NCBI GenBank assembly: GCA_016722505.1
Contig: JADKJH010000008.1
Span: 31,854 to 95,853, forward strand
Source: Holophagaceae bacterium
Lineage (GTDB): Bacteria > Acidobacteriota > Holophagae > Holophagales > Holophagaceae
Length of the DNA: 64,000 bases
Reading direction: 5' to 3'
The notes under the pieces: model-generated
The model's database searches: none
Seen by the model: the letters and a program-made list of their open reading frames with translations, nothing else
Told to the model about the DNA's origin: nothing
Made by a program: the position numbers and the translations under genes
Part shown: positions 63,551 to 64,000 of the stretch, in pieces
Position numbering within the stretch: position 1 is the stretch's first letter
Layout of the letters: every line of letters begins with the position of its first letter

Positions 63551-64000
63551 ATGAAACCGATGCATGCTTTGTTTCCCATGTTTTCTATCGCGCTGCTCGC
63601 CCAAGCTCCAGCGCCTTCGGCCAACTATGTCCAGGAGCACTACACCAAGCGCGAAGTGCGCATCGCGATGCGCGATGGTGTGAAGTTATTCACGTCCATC
63701 TACGTGCCAAAGGACACATCCAGAACCTACCCCGTGATGATGCAGCGGACGCCTTATAGCGTGGCGCCCTATGGTCCGGACAAGTTCAAGTGGGGGCTGG
63801 GGCCCTCCCGGCTCTTCACGGAGGAGGGTTTCATATTTGTGTTCCAAGACGTGCGGGGACGGATGATGAGCGAAGGCACGTTCATCGAGATGACGCCCCA
63901 CAAAGCGCATAAGGGGCCCAAAGATGTGGATGAAAGCACGGATACCTTCGACACGGTGGACTGGATTGTGAAGAACCTGGCCACCAACGGCAAAGTCGGC
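63551..64000 (+). CDS. Second CocE/NonD family hydrolase, cut by window end
   Basis: The first 150 residues of a paralogue of the preceding gene, starting two bases after its stop. The signal peptide (FPMFSIALLAQ) is followed by YVQEHYTKREVRIAMRDGVK, MMQRTPYSVAPYGPDKFK and FQDVRGRMMSEG, about two-thirds identical to its neighbour by eye. The nucleophile region lies just beyond the window. The pair is probably a recent tandem duplication and co-transcribed. Confidence 0.85.
   Translation, partial: MKPMHALFPMFSIALLAQAPAPSANYVQEHYTKREVRIAMRDGVKLFTSIYVPKDTSRTYPVMMQRTPYSVAPYGPDKFKWGLGPSRLFTEEGFIFVFQDVRGRMMSEGTFIEMTPHKAHKGPKDVDESTDTFDTVDWIVKNLATNGKVG

Overview
The window looks like a chromosomal segment of a diderm, roughly 60% GC bacterium. 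The evidence is periplasmic and outer-membrane proteins (a TonB-family protein, a porin, Spy-like and lipoprotein genes), a CTC-type L25, a sigma-54 activator, endonuclease-type MutL, and many secreted peptidases, Kelch/RCC1 lipoproteins and CocE-type hydrolases. I infer Acidobacteriota, probably near Holophaga/Geothrix, but no rRNA is present to confirm it. There is no IS element, CRISPR array, prophage or rRNA. One tRNA-Leu(CAA) lies at 56861-56948.

Layout. 1-5.6 kb: iron superoxide dismutase, a decayed Kef-type antiporter, a prephenate dehydrogenase/chorismate mutase fusion and an M28 peptidase. 5.6-14.4 kb, mostly minus strand: a K+ channel, a thioesterase, an Mrp Fe-S carrier and polyphosphate kinase; rplY on plus; then a tightly overlapped hslO-acyltransferase-queC run. 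14.5-22.1 kb: a palindromic repeat element, rsmB, a second M28 peptidase with a coupled zinc-ribbon membrane protein, a metallophosphoesterase and a large secreted zincin. 22.2-25.5 kb: apbE, a porin, an FMN-binding protein and a small cytochrome-b-like protein, coupled by overlaps; this looks like a flavinylated extracytosolic electron-transfer module. 25.5-41.4 kb: mutL, then a long minus-strand run (Spy-like, Kelch lipoprotein, transglutaminase, RCC1 lipoprotein, Uup, AroA, an unusual sigma-54 activator).

41.5-49 kb: recO, a TonB-family protein, a DUF4349 protein, a VWA lipoprotein and an FAD-dependent dehydrogenase. 49-56.8 kb: a GNAT, a double-domain polyphosphate:AMP phosphotransferase, an AmpG-like permease, a PEP-synthase regulatory protein, a second palindromic element, a broken histidine kinase and NAD synthetase. 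57-64 kb: DUF4097 and unknown secreted proteins, a dienoyl-CoA isomerase-like crotonase, a compositionally distinct two-gene cassette (DUF5131 three-Cys protein plus TcmP), and two tandem CocE/NonD hydrolases, the second cut by the window edge.

Three features stand out beyond the genes. First, many spacers carry arrays of 7-8 bp units, often arranged as facing inverted arrays that could fold into long hairpins. Second, two homologous 265-373 bp palindromic elements share a core but have different terminal inverted repeats. Third, at least eight conserved genes are interrupted by what look mostly like single-base deletions. The number of these suggests sequence error as much as gene decay, so frameshifted genes are annotated over their full extent.
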